From assembly GCF_014650915.1 (NCBI RefSeq), contig NZ_BMVW01000003.1, forward strand, positions 574,424 through 638,423: a DNA stretch of 64,000 nt, in the 5' to 3' direction. This DNA is from Streptomyces poonensis (GTDB lineage: Bacteria > Actinomycetota > Actinomycetes > Streptomycetales > Streptomycetaceae). The position numbers and the translations under genes are program-made. How positions within the stretch are numbered: position 1 is the stretch's first letter; every line of letters begins with the position of its first letter. Under the pieces are notes generated by a model. It was not told where the DNA came from and searched no databases. It worked only from the letters and a program-made list of their open reading frames with translations. Of the stretch, positions 38,388 to 46,791 are shown piece by piece.

Positions 38388-38838
38388 TCACGACCACGCC
38401 GCGGCGGCCGGGTAGCGGGCGAGCAGTCCCTCGTGTCTCACTGGCTGAAGGGCCTTCGCGACGATGGTGGCGGAGACACCGAACTCGGCCGCGAAGTCGG
38501 CCAGGGACGGAACTTGCTCGAAGAGCGGATAGGTGCCGTCAGCGATGCGCGCGTACGGTGCATTCAATGTGCAGGATCTGCGGCACCCCGTCTGGGGCGT
38601 CCCAGGTCTCCCCTGCGGCTTTGGGACGGGTGCCGATCCGGGACCGGCTCTCCACAAGCCCTTCCTCGCGGAGCAACCCGATCGCCGCGGTGACGATGTG
38701 CACTGGCGCGCCGTACCGCCTGGCAAGGGCGGGCTGAGTAAGTACGCAGCCTGGCTGCCAGCGGCCTTCCTTGATCTCGGCGCGCAGTAACTCGGCCATC
38801 TGCCGCACCCGCACGTACAGGCTGGGCGTTTCGCTCAT
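38388..38838 (-). pseudogene. GntR-type regulator with two winged-helix domains, frameshifted
   Basis: From ATG 38838 (overlapping the upstream stop, ATGA) the frame gives LYVRVRQMAELLRAEIKEGR, WQPGCVLTQPALARRYGAPV and IGLLREEGLVESRSRIGTRP, a GntR winged helix, ending after ILHIECTVRAHR. One frame over the sequence continues ARIADGTYPLFEQVPSLADF, AAEFGVSATIVAKALQPVRH, a second winged helix, to a stop at 38388. Deleting one C near 38547 would fuse them into a protein of about 149 aa. Either the gene is truncated to its first domain (99 aa) or this is a sequencing error. It may control the cassette. Confidence 0.6.
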
Positions 38839-39536
38839 CGGTCCTCCACCTGCGCGGACGCGCTTCGGCGCACTGGAGAGGAGCCCAAATACAGGGAGAG
38901 GCCGCGGCCGCCGAAGAAAGCATCAAAGCGATCCACGGCGAGGCTGGCCTGGCGGGCGTGCGGGGTGTGGCCGGAGGGGTTGCGGAAGTGGATCAAGTCG
39001 CCTTCGCGTCCGATGACAAGGACGAGGTGGCCCCCGCGCCGGGCGGGTTCGTGCTCGGGACGGCGGATCTCTTTGGAGACGGAGGCCATGACCATGTGCC
39101 CGGCGTCCAGGAGGTCGACGAGCTCTCCCATCTCCAGTTCGCGGTGGACGGTGGCGGGCAGGCCGTGGCTGTCGCGGGTGTACTCGGCGAACGGGGCATA
39201 GATCAGTCCCTTGATTGTTCCGCCGCCCTGGTCGATGTAGGCGCCGTGGTGGCGGGCGCCGGCCAGGAGCTGGAACAGGTTGGGGGCCTGGCCGTCGCGG
39301 TGGAGCAGCGCCATGCGCAGACAGGCGATGCCGCACAGGTGGCGGCACCAGCGGCCGTACGCCGACTGCGACGGCGCGCCAGAGGTCTTCCAGGCCGGAT
39401 CGTCGGCCGGATCGTGCCCGTCGTAGGCGACGCGGCCGATCAACTCGGGTGTGGCGTACTGGGTGACCACTGGCACCGGGGCGTGGACCGGGCGGGGCGC
39501 GGTGCCGGTGGTGTCAGCACAGCACGGGGGCAGCAT
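38835..39536 (-). CDS. C39-like/papain-fold cysteine peptidase or transferase
   Basis: 233 aa. A putative Cys-His-Asn triad: Cys in GRWCRHLCGIACLRMALLHR, His in RRGGHLVLVIGREGD and Asn in IHFRNPSGHTPHAR, the pattern of the C39_2 papain-like family. There is no signal peptide or membrane segment. Members act as peptidases or as acyl/aminoacyl transferases in natural product pathways. AGGGAA 6 bases before the ATG supports this start, which overlaps the PLP gene by 23 bases, and its stop overlaps gntR. A role in trimming or transferring an amino acid in this cassette is an inference. Confidence 0.7.
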   Translation of the reverse strand: MLPPCCADTTGTAPRPVHAPVPVVTQYATPELIGRVAYDGHDPADDPAWKTSGAPSQSAYGRWCRHLCGIACLRMALLHRDGQAPNLFQLLAGARHHGAYIDQGGGTIKGLIYAPFAEYTRDSHGLPATVHRELEMGELVDLLDAGHMVMASVSKEIRRPEHEPARRGGHLVLVIGREGDLIHFRNPSGHTPHARQASLAVDRFDAFFGGRGLSLYLGSSPVRRSASAQVEDR

Positions 39537-40542
39537 CGGATCGTTCCCTGTCTACTCGTTCCATGGCGGTGTCCAGCAGCGTGCGATATGCGCTCCAGTC
39601 GACGTTGCCGCCGGAGACGACCACGCCGACAGGTCCGTCCGGAAGGCGGTCGCGGGCCCGCAGCAGCCCGGCGAGGGCGACCGCGCCGGAGGGCTCGGCA
39701 GCGGTGCGGTAATAGCGCCACAGGTAGGCCATGGCATCGGCGATGGCCGGCTCCGGGACGGTGACCACGTCGGCCAGGAGCCGCTTGTTGATCTCGAACG
39801 GAAGCCGACTGGGCTGGGTGTGGCCCAGGCCATCGGCGATCGTGACCGGCGGCGGGATCGGGACAAGCCGACCCGCGTGCAGAGACCGGCGGGTGTCGTC
39901 CGCGGTGGCGGGCTCGACACCGATCACCTGCAGGCCCGGGTTGTGGGAGTGCGCCGCCAGCACGGTGCCGGCGGCGAGACCGCCACCGCCCACAGGAACG
40001 AGGATCGCGACCAAGTCGGGGACCTCCTGGAGCATCTCCCATGCCACGGTGCCTGCTCCGGCGATGACCTCACGGTGGTTCGCGGAGGGCACGATGGTCA
40101 GCTGGTCGCGGTGGGCGATCTGCTCGACCAGGGCGTCGCGACGGTCCGTTCGCCGGTTGTAGGTGATGATCCGCTCGCCGAGCGCCTCGATTGCCTGCCG
40201 TTTGACAGCGGGCGCGTCAGCGGGAATGACGACGGTAGCCGGGGCCTTGTGCAGGCGAGCGGCCAGGGCGAGGGCCTGGGCATGGTTACCGGAGGACGCG
40301 GCGATCACGCCCGCCGCGCGGGCGCGATCGTCCAGGGTGGCCAGCGCGTTGAAGGCGCCGCGGAATTTGAAGGATCCGGTGCGCTGCTGAGTCTCGGCCT
40401 TGACCCAGACCTTGCGGCCCAGCAAGTCATCGACCGGCGACGAGGTGAGCAGCGGGGTCCGGGCGGCGACGCCGCGCAGTCTTCCGACCGCGTGCAGCAC
40501 GTCGGTGGGCGTCATCGGCACAGCGGTCTTCTCCTGTCTCAT
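39514..40542 (-). CDS. Fold-type II PLP enzyme, threonine dehydratase / serine racemase-like
   Basis: 342 aa. The PLP Lys sits in AETQQRTGSFKFRGAFNAL (about residue 59); AASSGNHAQALALAARLHK, the phosphate-binding loop ILVPVGGGGLAAGTVLAA and VVVSGGNVDWS complete the fold-type II signature. There is no C-terminal ACT domain, as in catabolic threonine dehydratases and serine racemases of about 320-340 aa. Beside a Ddl and MurF, a racemase supplying a D-amino acid (for example D-Ser) is attractive; a dehydratase is the default alternative. ATG 40542 overlaps the ddl stop; GTG 40521 and ATG 40515 behind a GGAG are also possible. Confidence 0.8.
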   Translation of the reverse strand: MRQEKTAVPMTPTDVLHAVGRLRGVAARTPLLTSSPVDDLLGRKVWVKAETQQRTGSFKFRGAFNALATLDDRARAAGVIAASSGNHAQALALAARLHKAPATVVIPADAPAVKRQAIEALGERIITYNRRTDRRDALVEQIAHRDQLTIVPSANHREVIAGAGTVAWEMLQEVPDLVAILVPVGGGGLAAGTVLAAHSHNPGLQVIGVEPATADDTRRSLHAGRLVPIPPPVTIADGLGHTQPSRLPFEINKRLLADVVTVPEPAIADAMAYLWRYYRTAAEPSGAVALAGLLRARDRLPDGPVGVVVSGGNVDWSAYRTLLDTAMERVDRERSDAAPVLC

Positions 40543-41516
40543 GCGTGGGCCCGACGGTCGGTGCGGGCGCCGCGAAGGATATGGGCGATCAGGTGCTCGT
40601 AGCCGATGCCGGCGGTGTGTGCCATGCGGGCGAGGTTCCCGCCGCGGGTGAGCCCGGGCAGGGTGTTGACCTCCAACCACAGGACCTCGCTGCTGGCGGT
40701 GACGATGAAGTCGTGGCGGCTGTAACTGTGGCAGCCCAGTGCGCGGTGGGCGGTCACCGCCTGCATTTGCAGGGCTCGCAGAGCGTCCGGCCCGACGCGG
40801 GCCGGACAGTGGTAGGCGCACTGGGCGCTATTCCGCTTCGCCGTGTACGAGTAGACGCCGTCCAACGTCTCCGCCTCCAGCGGCGGCAGCACCCGCACCG
40901 CGTCGGTGTCCTCGTCCACCAACACCCCGACACTGACCGAGCGGCCCGGCTGGTAGACCTCGGCCATCAGCTCGTCGCCAGCACCACCGAGGATGGCGTC
41001 CACGAGCTCGTCTCGGCCGTGGGCGATGCGCAGCCCGATCGATCCCCCCTCGCTGACCGGCTTGACGATCACCGGCAGCCCCAGTTCCTGCGCGATCCGG
41101 GCTGCTTCGGTATCCGCCTTGGCTTCTCGATCAATCCGGCAGCCTTCCAGCACTCGGACACCCGCAGCAGCGACGATCGTCTTCGCGGCCAGCTTGTTCA
41201 TGCCGACAGCGGATGCCAGTACCCCCGACCCGGTGTAGGGGATGCCGAGCGTCTCCAGTAACCCCTGCAGGCGGCCGTCCTCTGCCCCGCGGCCGGCTAT
41301 CGCCAGCAACGCCACGCTCACGCCGTCCAGTCGTCTCACGAGGCTGTCTCGGTCCCGCTCCAGGTCGATGACCCGCGGCTGCAGGCCCAGACTGGCCAGG
41401 GCGTCCCGCACATCAGCGCAGCTCAGTAGCGACCGGTCGCGCTCTTTGGACCAGCCGCCGGTGATGATGGCGATGGGCAGCGTGAACTCCGACGGATCGG
41501 GTGGTGCGATGCTCAT
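40539..41516 (-). CDS. ddl: D-alanine--D-alanine ligase-like ATP-grasp enzyme with altered acceptor pocket
   Basis: 325 aa. ATP-grasp/Ddl landmarks: ITGGWSKERDRSLLSC (Glu25, the Glu15 of E. coli DdlB), GRGAEDGRLQGLLETLGIPY, VKPVSEGGSIGLRIA, omega loop VYSYTAKRNSAQCAYHCPA, SRHDFIV (Arg) and LWLEVNTLPGLT (Asn). Against DdlB as I recall it, three residues shaping the second D-Ala site differ: His63 is Ala74, Ser150 is Gly158 and Tyr216 is Arg228. AGGAGAG precedes the ATG closely. First gene of the minus-strand operon. It should still form a D-amino acid dipeptide, but the acceptor is probably not plain D-Ala. Confidence 0.88.
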   Translation of the reverse strand: MSIAPPDPSEFTLPIAIITGGWSKERDRSLLSCADVRDALASLGLQPRVIDLERDRDSLVRRLDGVSVALLAIAGRGAEDGRLQGLLETLGIPYTGSGVLASAVGMNKLAAKTIVAAAGVRVLEGCRIDREAKADTEAARIAQELGLPVIVKPVSEGGSIGLRIAHGRDELVDAILGGAGDELMAEVYQPGRSVSVGVLVDEDTDAVRVLPPLEAETLDGVYSYTAKRNSAQCAYHCPARVGPDALRALQMQAVTAHRALGCHSYSRHDFIVTASSEVLWLEVNTLPGLTRGGNLARMAHTAGIGYEHLIAHILRGARTDRRAHA

Positions 41517-42081
41517 ATCTCTCCTAGTCAGTACGGACCTCACGGCCCCCGGGCCGACCCCGGCAGGGAACTGGGTCAGGGGCGCAGCAGACCGCGCTCC
41601 AATCCCGTGGCCGAGTCGACCGGAAGCGCCGATAGCCGGCACGGTGATCAGCAGGTACTTGTCGGCGGTGATGCGGTTCGGTTCTGTCGGCAGCCCCCGG
41701 CGTACTGCACGTTGATCTACCTGGTGGTGCGCATGCCCCTCGGGACGGGCCGGCCCAGGTTTGCATGCGCCGGGGAGCCGCTCGCCGCGATCACGTCGGC
41801 CGAGGCTGAGTTTCGGCCCAGGAACGGTGATTGCCGCATCTGCGGATTCCTTTCACGATGCATGCGTGCGGCGCCGCCGGGCGGCGCTGCAGAAACGGGG
41901 TGGAACCCTCAGCTCAGCGCACTCGATAACCGACGGATGCCGGCGGTGCACCAAGTCGTGGGGGTGCTTGAGTATCGACCAACGCCGTCTAGCGGAGGAA
42001 GAGTTAAGCGGTAGTCCCGTCTAGTAGTCCCGGCCGATTCCCGGCTACGCACCGCGGGTGATCTGCTGATTGGATGGCGGC
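41517..42081. other. Divergent intergenic region between ddl and the HTH/TPR gene, no gene recognised
   Basis: About 565 bases. Reading frames on both strands are short and lack consistent codon bias. It should hold the promoter of the ddl operon and of the regulator at 42082. A direct repeat TAGTCCCG occurs at 42012-42019 and 42025-42032, 13 bases apart, 50-70 bases before the regulator's GTG, and could be an operator. Part of the stretch may be decayed coding sequence. Confidence 0.4.
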
Positions 42082-43398
42082 GTGGCTGCGAAACACCCCC
42101 TGGCGCTGGCCCGGGAAGTGCGAGGAATGACCGGTGAGGACCTCGCAGAGGGCATCCGCGCCGCCGCGGCACGCCGCGGACTGCGGTCCGGCACGGACAA
42201 ACAGCGCGTCAACAAGTGGGAGATCCGCGGAATCAGGCCCGATGAGACGTCTCAGATTTACATCGCCGAGGCACTCGGGCTGCCGACCGAAATCGTGGAC
42301 CCGGCGTCCTGGCCGTACTGGTTGCCCGAAGCGGGCGTCATCCCGCTCGGCCCGGCCAGCCGCGTCGTGCTAGCCCTGCGAGAGGCGTTGAAGGAATCCA
42401 TGGACCGCTCCCGCCGCACCGTCCTGACCGCGATCTCCAGCACGGCTTTGATCACTCTGGCCGGTACCTGGGCAGGCACGGAGGCGTGGACACCAGCAGT
42501 GGAGGCCACCAGCGGCAAACCGGTTAGTGACGAGTTCGTCGCCTTCCTCGAGGAGACCAGTGCGCGGCTGACCGCCATGCCGATCGAGCACCGCGAGGAC
42601 ACCGCGCCTCTGCTGGAAGCCCATCTGGCGACGGTGACCGAGCTCATCGCCGACGGGCACTACGCCCGCCCCCTCGGAGTGCGCCTGCACGCGCTGGCCG
42701 CATCCATGGCACAGACCCTGGCCTGGCATCGCTTCGACCACGGCTTGCACGCACAGGCCACCAAATACTGGGTGGCCGGCCTACACAGTGCCCACGCCGG
42801 CGGTGACCGCGACATGGGCGCCGCCCTGCTCGGGGATCTGGCCTATCAAGCCTCCTGGCGGAACGACCCCCGCGCGGCTGCGGGAATCCTCGAGCGCGCC
42901 CTCACCCGCACGCATCACCCAGCAGCCCAGTCCTTGCTTCACCTTCGTCTCGGGCGTGCGCTGGCGGCACAGGGGGAACGCCGCGGCACCCTCCGCGCGC
43001 TCGAAGCAGCCGAGCACTTGCTGGGGACATCGTCGGGCGAACCCATCCCAGGCTGGTGCTCCTGGCTCTCCGAGGCCGACCTGCTCGTCGACTCCGGGCA
43101 AAGCCTCCTTGACCTGGGCGAAACCCGTCGCGCACACCAGCTCATCCGCCAAGGCCAAGACCTCCTGCCGCCCAGCCGTGGCAAGACACGGGGAGTGTTC
43201 CTTACCTATCAGGCCGCGAGCCATCTCGACGTAAGGGAGCCAGAACTCGCCGCTGCGGCCGCTCTCGAGTCCCTGGACCTCGCCCAGCGAGTCGGGGCCC
43301 CCCGCTGCGTGCAGCTCGTACACGACCTCATCCCGCGGTTCGAGGAATACCGAACCGCCCAGGGCGTTCCCGAACTCCTGGCACGAGCCGCTGCGTGA
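42082..43398 (+). CDS. XRE-type HTH regulator with TPR-like domain (NsdA-like)
   Basis: 438 aa from GTG 42082. N-terminal HTH: LALAREVRGMTGEDLAEGIR, DKQRVNKWEIRGIRPDETSQ. After a hydrophobic segment around residue 115-130 (TVLTAISSTALITLAGTWAG) the rest is helical TPR-like (LGVRLHALAASMAQTLAWHR, GALLGDLAYQASWRNDPRAA, LHLRLGRALAAQGERRGTLR). This layout is typical of Streptomyces regulators of the NsdA/Spr type, which influence antibiotic production and development. Divergent from the ddl operon and immediately right of the cell-wall cassette, it is a plausible controller of either the cassette or the downstream genes. Confidence 0.75.
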   Translation: MAAKHPLALAREVRGMTGEDLAEGIRAAAARRGLRSGTDKQRVNKWEIRGIRPDETSQIYIAEALGLPTEIVDPASWPYWLPEAGVIPLGPASRVVLALREALKESMDRSRRTVLTAISSTALITLAGTWAGTEAWTPAVEATSGKPVSDEFVAFLEETSARLTAMPIEHREDTAPLLEAHLATVTELIADGHYARPLGVRLHALAASMAQTLAWHRFDHGLHAQATKYWVAGLHSAHAGGDRDMGAALLGDLAYQASWRNDPRAAAGILERALTRTHHPAAQSLLHLRLGRALAAQGERRGTLRALEAAEHLLGTSSGEPIPGWCSWLSEADLLVDSGQSLLDLGETRRAHQLIRQGQDLLPPSRGKTRGVFLTYQAASHLDVREPELAAAAALESLDLAQRVGAPRCVQLVHDLIPRFEEYRTAQGVPELLARAAA

Positions 43399-43570
43399 GC
43401 GCCCGACTCAGCGGTGTGGATGGGTGGCGCCGTGCACGTAGCCGATCAGCATCCGCAGCCGGGCCGACTCCCTCATGCCGAGGGCATCGACCCTCGTGCG
43501 CCACGCCGTGTTGATGAACTCTGGGCTCGGCCTCGTCGCAACGGCATCGCACTGGGGACAATCGAGGGCG

Positions 43571-43800
43571 TGCCGGAGTACGCCTCGATCACCACGCTCG
43601 ACGCGCTCCTTGCCGACCTGCGGGTCGGCGAAGAGCGGCGGCGCCAGCTCGCCATGGACGCGGAGAGTTGGAGCGCGCTCCGGCCCGGGGCAGGCCGCCC
43701 GCAGGCGCCCGGCGCAGCCTGCGGCGTCTACTGGAGAAGGAGGCGCTGGCTCCGGTGCGCGACGGGCGCGCCAATCAGAGGATGCCCTTCCAAGACCAAG
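43571..43800 (+). pseudogene. Possible frameshifted small gene
   Basis: From GTG 43571 the frame reads VPEYASITTLDALLADLRVG, EERRRQLAMDAESWSALRPG, which looks like protein, then becomes Arg/Gly-rich. Shifting one frame after about 43690 gives PAGARRSLRRLLEKEALAPV, RDGRANQ, again protein-like. This suggests a small gene of about 75 residues with one frameshift, running into the 3' end of the convergent kinase-like gene. On the opposite strand another stretch (GVLRHALDCPQCDA ... FINTAWRTRVDAL) without a start codon is a competing reading. Neither is recognised as a family. Confidence 0.25.
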
Positions 43801-44659
43801 GCCGCGGACCGGATCGACCGCGCAGACAGTCGATCCGGTACTGCGCTTGGTCCGCCCACTCAGGGTTGGATGCTGCGTGCTGGGCGGCGTACGTCGTCAT
43901 TCGCAGTTCCCGGGCACCGGCCAGGATGGGATACCCCTCCCACTCAGTGACGTCGAATCCGTAGGCCTCGCAGAACTCGGCGTACTCCTTGCTCGTGGCC
44001 GCGCCCGTCGTCTTCGCGCGCACCGCAGTTGACACCAGGTCCCATTCCGGAGGGCCGACAGAGAAGCGTTCCAGGTCCATCATCAGGGGCTCACCACCTG
44101 CCCGTACGAGGTTGCCCGGCCAGGCGTCACCGTGTACGGCCCGGTCCGGGAGTCCAGCTGGCCGGTCGGCCCACGCCGCGGCGAGGTCCCTGTGGAGGCC
44201 GCGGAGCCACGCCCGGTCATCGTCCGAAATCGTCGTAGCAGCTTCCAGCCGCTCGGTGACCCGGACGAACGGGTTCAGGTAGCCCAGCTCGATGTCCGGT
44301 ACCGGAAGTGCGTGCAACTGCCGTAGCAGGTAGGCGACGTCGCGGGGGGAGCCGTGTTCCTGCGGTGGGAGTTCCTTCCAGAACGTGACCGGCCGTCCCT
44401 GTGCCTGGACTGGCTGTTCGACATCGATCAAGCGCACCGCGGGGACGCCCTGCTGGGCGAGCCACCGTGCGACACGCACCTCGCGGGCCGCCGCGGTGGC
44501 CTGCCCGGACTGGGCGATCCGCACGATCACCCGGCCGGGAAGGCGCCATATCTGGTTCTCCGCCAGGCGAACGGGTTCCGCGCCGGCCGCGTTCAGACCG
44601 GCCATGGCGCAGGCTTCTTCGAGGACGTGGCGGGCAGGGGCGGCGGTCGATGTCGTCAT
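43775..44659 (-). CDS. Aminoglycoside phosphotransferase-family (APH) protein
   Basis: 294 aa. Kinase-fold motifs: NQIWRLPGRVIVRIAQSG (N-lobe), PVTFWKELPPQEHGSPRDVA, the catalytic Brenner motif RAVHGDAWPGNLVRAGGEPL and the metal-binding MMDLERFSVGPPEWDLVSTA. The family phosphorylates aminoglycosides, choline, homoserine and many small molecules; Streptomyces mobile regions carry several of unknown target. The ATG overlaps the stop of the XRE/TPR regulator (ATGA), so the two form a coupled unit on the minus strand. A resistance role is possible but not supported by anything specific. Confidence 0.8.
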   Translation of the reverse strand: MTTSTAAPARHVLEEACAMAGLNAAGAEPVRLAENQIWRLPGRVIVRIAQSGQATAAAREVRVARWLAQQGVPAVRLIDVEQPVQAQGRPVTFWKELPPQEHGSPRDVAYLLRQLHALPVPDIELGYLNPFVRVTERLEAATTISDDDRAWLRGLHRDLAAAWADRPAGLPDRAVHGDAWPGNLVRAGGEPLMMDLERFSVGPPEWDLVSTAVRAKTTGAATSKEYAEFCEAYGFDVTEWEGYPILAGARELRMTTYAAQHAASNPEWADQAQYRIDCLRGRSGPRPWSWKGIL

Positions 44660-46068
44660 GTCGAGACCGTACTTGCGATGCGCTCACGGAGGTGGACTGC
44701 TTCAGGAGTGTGCGGATGCTTGGCGGCGAAGGCCGAGAGCTGCCTGAGGTCGTCAGCCGCACGCCGGGAGGTCAGTCGACCGACCTCGTCCAGCGCCTGG
44801 TGGCCGATCGTCGCTGCCTGGCGCGGGTCCCCCTCGGCCATGAGGAGGGAGGCCAGCTTGGTGCGGGAGATCGCTCGGGACCGCTTGTAGTCGTCCGAGT
44901 GCTTCTTCACCGCGGTGTCGAAGCGACGGGCCGTGCGGCCGGGATCCTGCCCGGTGAGGATCACGAGATCGAACAGGGCGTGAGCGGTGTCGCCATTGTG
45001 CTGTGCCTCGTCGTAGTACTTCATCCACGGCGGGTCTTCGGAGGGGCGGGCGTCCGTGAAGGCTTCGTCAGCCTCGCCGACGGCCTTCATGCACTCCCGG
45101 ACCATGCCCATCTTTCCGAACGCGCGGGCCTTCGCCGTGTAGAGCATGGCCTGTTCCGTGGGAGTGATCCGGTCGGAGCGCACCAGGCCCTTTTCCGCGT
45201 ACGTCAGCCCGTCGTCGGGTTCGCCGATCCACACGGCCTGGCGGGCGAGAAAGCTGTACGCCTTGGCTCGCAGGTGCCAGTTCCCTGCTTCCTCGGCACA
45301 GTCGGCCGCGAACAGGAAGTTCCGGGTGGCTGCGCCGTGTTCGTAGGCGTCGAATTCGGAAGCGGCAACCACGATGCCCAAGTGGGAAACGGCTGCGAAG
45401 AGGTCCGATCGCATGTGCTCTGAGCAGGGCACCTGCAGGAGGCCCGCGGCCCACTGCATCGCCCGTCCGGCGAAACCCCGAACTATGCCGCCACCGCCGA
45501 AGCGGTTGTCGAGGAGGCTGATGGCGGTGGCCGCTTCCCGGACTTCACCGATGTGAGCCGCGCCAATGGACTCGGGCCATGTCAGGTCGGTCGGCGTGAA
45601 CGCCTGAGCGAGTTCTATTGGTGTGAAGGCGGCTACGCCGCTGGTCTGGAGGAAGGCGCGTCGGTCCACAGGTGCAGTGCTCCCAGAGCGAGGAGATTCT
45701 TCGTCTCTGCCCAGGATGCGGCCTGTCAGTGGCTGAACCGTTGCCTCCGCCACCCCTCGGGACCGTTTATCGGCATCAGCGCGCTTCTTCTCGGCATCGC
45801 GGTTGCCGAACACCATCGGCCAAGCGCTCTCGAAGAGGCCGTCAGCCTCCAGGACTTCGTCCAGCCGACGGGCCAGGTCCTGTTGACACGAGGGATACTT
45901 GCCCTTCTCGATCGCGTGGATCATGTCGTCGCTGACCTGGACTAACCGACCAAGCGCCCTTCCTGACAGCTTCGCTTCCTTCCGCCGCTTGCGTAGCTGC
46001 CACCCGAACCACTGCGCGGGCGAGGCTCCCGGATCGAGCTGCTTCTCTGGCTGCGGCATGTATCCCAT
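44656..46068 (-). CDS. XRE-type HTH regulator with TPR-like domain
   Basis: 470 aa. The N-terminus has AQWFGWQLRKRRKEAKLSGR and ALGRLVQVSDDMIHAIEKGK (HTH), then LDEVLEADGLFESAWPMVFG. A twin-arginine-like stretch VDRRAFLQTSGVAAFT sits near residue 140, as in many actinobacterial regulators of this class, and the rest is helical repeats (FLFAADCAEEAGNWHLRAKA, YSFLARQAVWIGEPDDGLTY). Start could be 46068 or the ATG nine bases later. It is coupled to the APH-like gene. The target is unknown; divergent placement opposite the ATP-binding protein suggests shared control. Confidence 0.78.
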   Translation of the reverse strand: MGYMPQPEKQLDPGASPAQWFGWQLRKRRKEAKLSGRALGRLVQVSDDMIHAIEKGKYPSCQQDLARRLDEVLEADGLFESAWPMVFGNRDAEKKRADADKRSRGVAEATVQPLTGRILGRDEESPRSGSTAPVDRRAFLQTSGVAAFTPIELAQAFTPTDLTWPESIGAAHIGEVREAATAISLLDNRFGGGGIVRGFAGRAMQWAAGLLQVPCSEHMRSDLFAAVSHLGIVVAASEFDAYEHGAATRNFLFAADCAEEAGNWHLRAKAYSFLARQAVWIGEPDDGLTYAEKGLVRSDRITPTEQAMLYTAKARAFGKMGMVRECMKAVGEADEAFTDARPSEDPPWMKYYDEAQHNGDTAHALFDLVILTGQDPGRTARRFDTAVKKHSDDYKRSRAISRTKLASLLMAEGDPRQAATIGHQALDEVGRLTSRRAADDLRQLSAFAAKHPHTPEAVHLRERIASTVST

Positions 46069-46226
46069 TCCCGTCTCGTGATGCCGAACCTTCCAGCTGT
46101 CGGCATCGGCCCCCTGCACACTCTCGGGCCGCTCTGCCTGAATGGTTGCTGCCGGTTCTCGCACCAGTACACACCGCACCGGACCTGAACGGCAAAGGAT
46201 GAGCAAGAGCGGACGGAGCAGCCACC

Positions 46227-46679
46227 ATGAACGGAACGGTCAGCGGTTCCCGCGAGGGGAATTCCATCTGGACGGTGCCGAAAGTGGGACGTGGTGTGCT
46301 CACCCTGAGATTCGATGTCGAAGCCGAGCACCTGTCGGTTATACGGCGCATCCTCGGCGACGTCCTGGAATGGTGGGGCATCGATCCGGATGTGCAAGAA
46401 CGTCTCGTCACGGCAGTCAACGAGCTGCTCAGCAACGTCTTGGAGCACACCGAGCCTGACCTCAATGGCTGCCACATAGCTGAGCTCCGTATCCAGCTCG
46501 TGCCGGGCGGTATCAGCGCGGTTGTCGGCGACAGAGATGACAGGGTGCCTGCACCCAGGCCGGTGAGCAGTCTCGCCGAGGCCGGCCGCGGCCTCACTCT
46601 CGTGCGCGCCCTGGTCGACGAGATGAACGTGACTCGGCGCCTCTCCGGCAAAGACATCTGGGTTTTCGTCGCAGCCTAG
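46227..46679 (+). CDS. Histidine-kinase-like ATP-binding protein (RsbW/SpoIIAB-type anti-sigma family)
   Basis: 150 aa, a single GHKL ATPase domain. N-box: RLVTAVNELLSNVLEHTEPD (Asn binds Mg-ATP); G1 box: AVVGDRDDRVPAP; G2 box: LAEAGRGLTLVRALVDEMN. Such small proteins are anti-sigma-factor kinases or switch proteins and are very numerous in Streptomyces. No sigma factor or anti-anti-sigma gene is adjacent, so the partner is unknown. It is divergent from the XRE/TPR regulator across about 160 bases. Confidence 0.82.
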   Translation: MNGTVSGSREGNSIWTVPKVGRGVLTLRFDVEAEHLSVIRRILGDVLEWWGIDPDVQERLVTAVNELLSNVLEHTEPDLNGCHIAELRIQLVPGGISAVVGDRDDRVPAPRPVSSLAEAGRGLTLVRALVDEMNVTRRLSGKDIWVFVAA

Positions 46680-46791
46680 ACCGCACTGACGACCAGTTCT
46701 CCAATCCGACCACTCCCCCAAGGCCCTCGACTCCCATGCCCTTGACTCCAGCCCTGCCCTATGTCCGCAAGTACGCGGGGGAGGCACCTCG

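Noticed and set aside
41607..42014. 135-codon plus-strand frame between ddl and the HTH/TPR gene
   Set aside because: No ribosome site, poor third-position bias and no recognisable sequence; treated as intergenic or decayed DNA.
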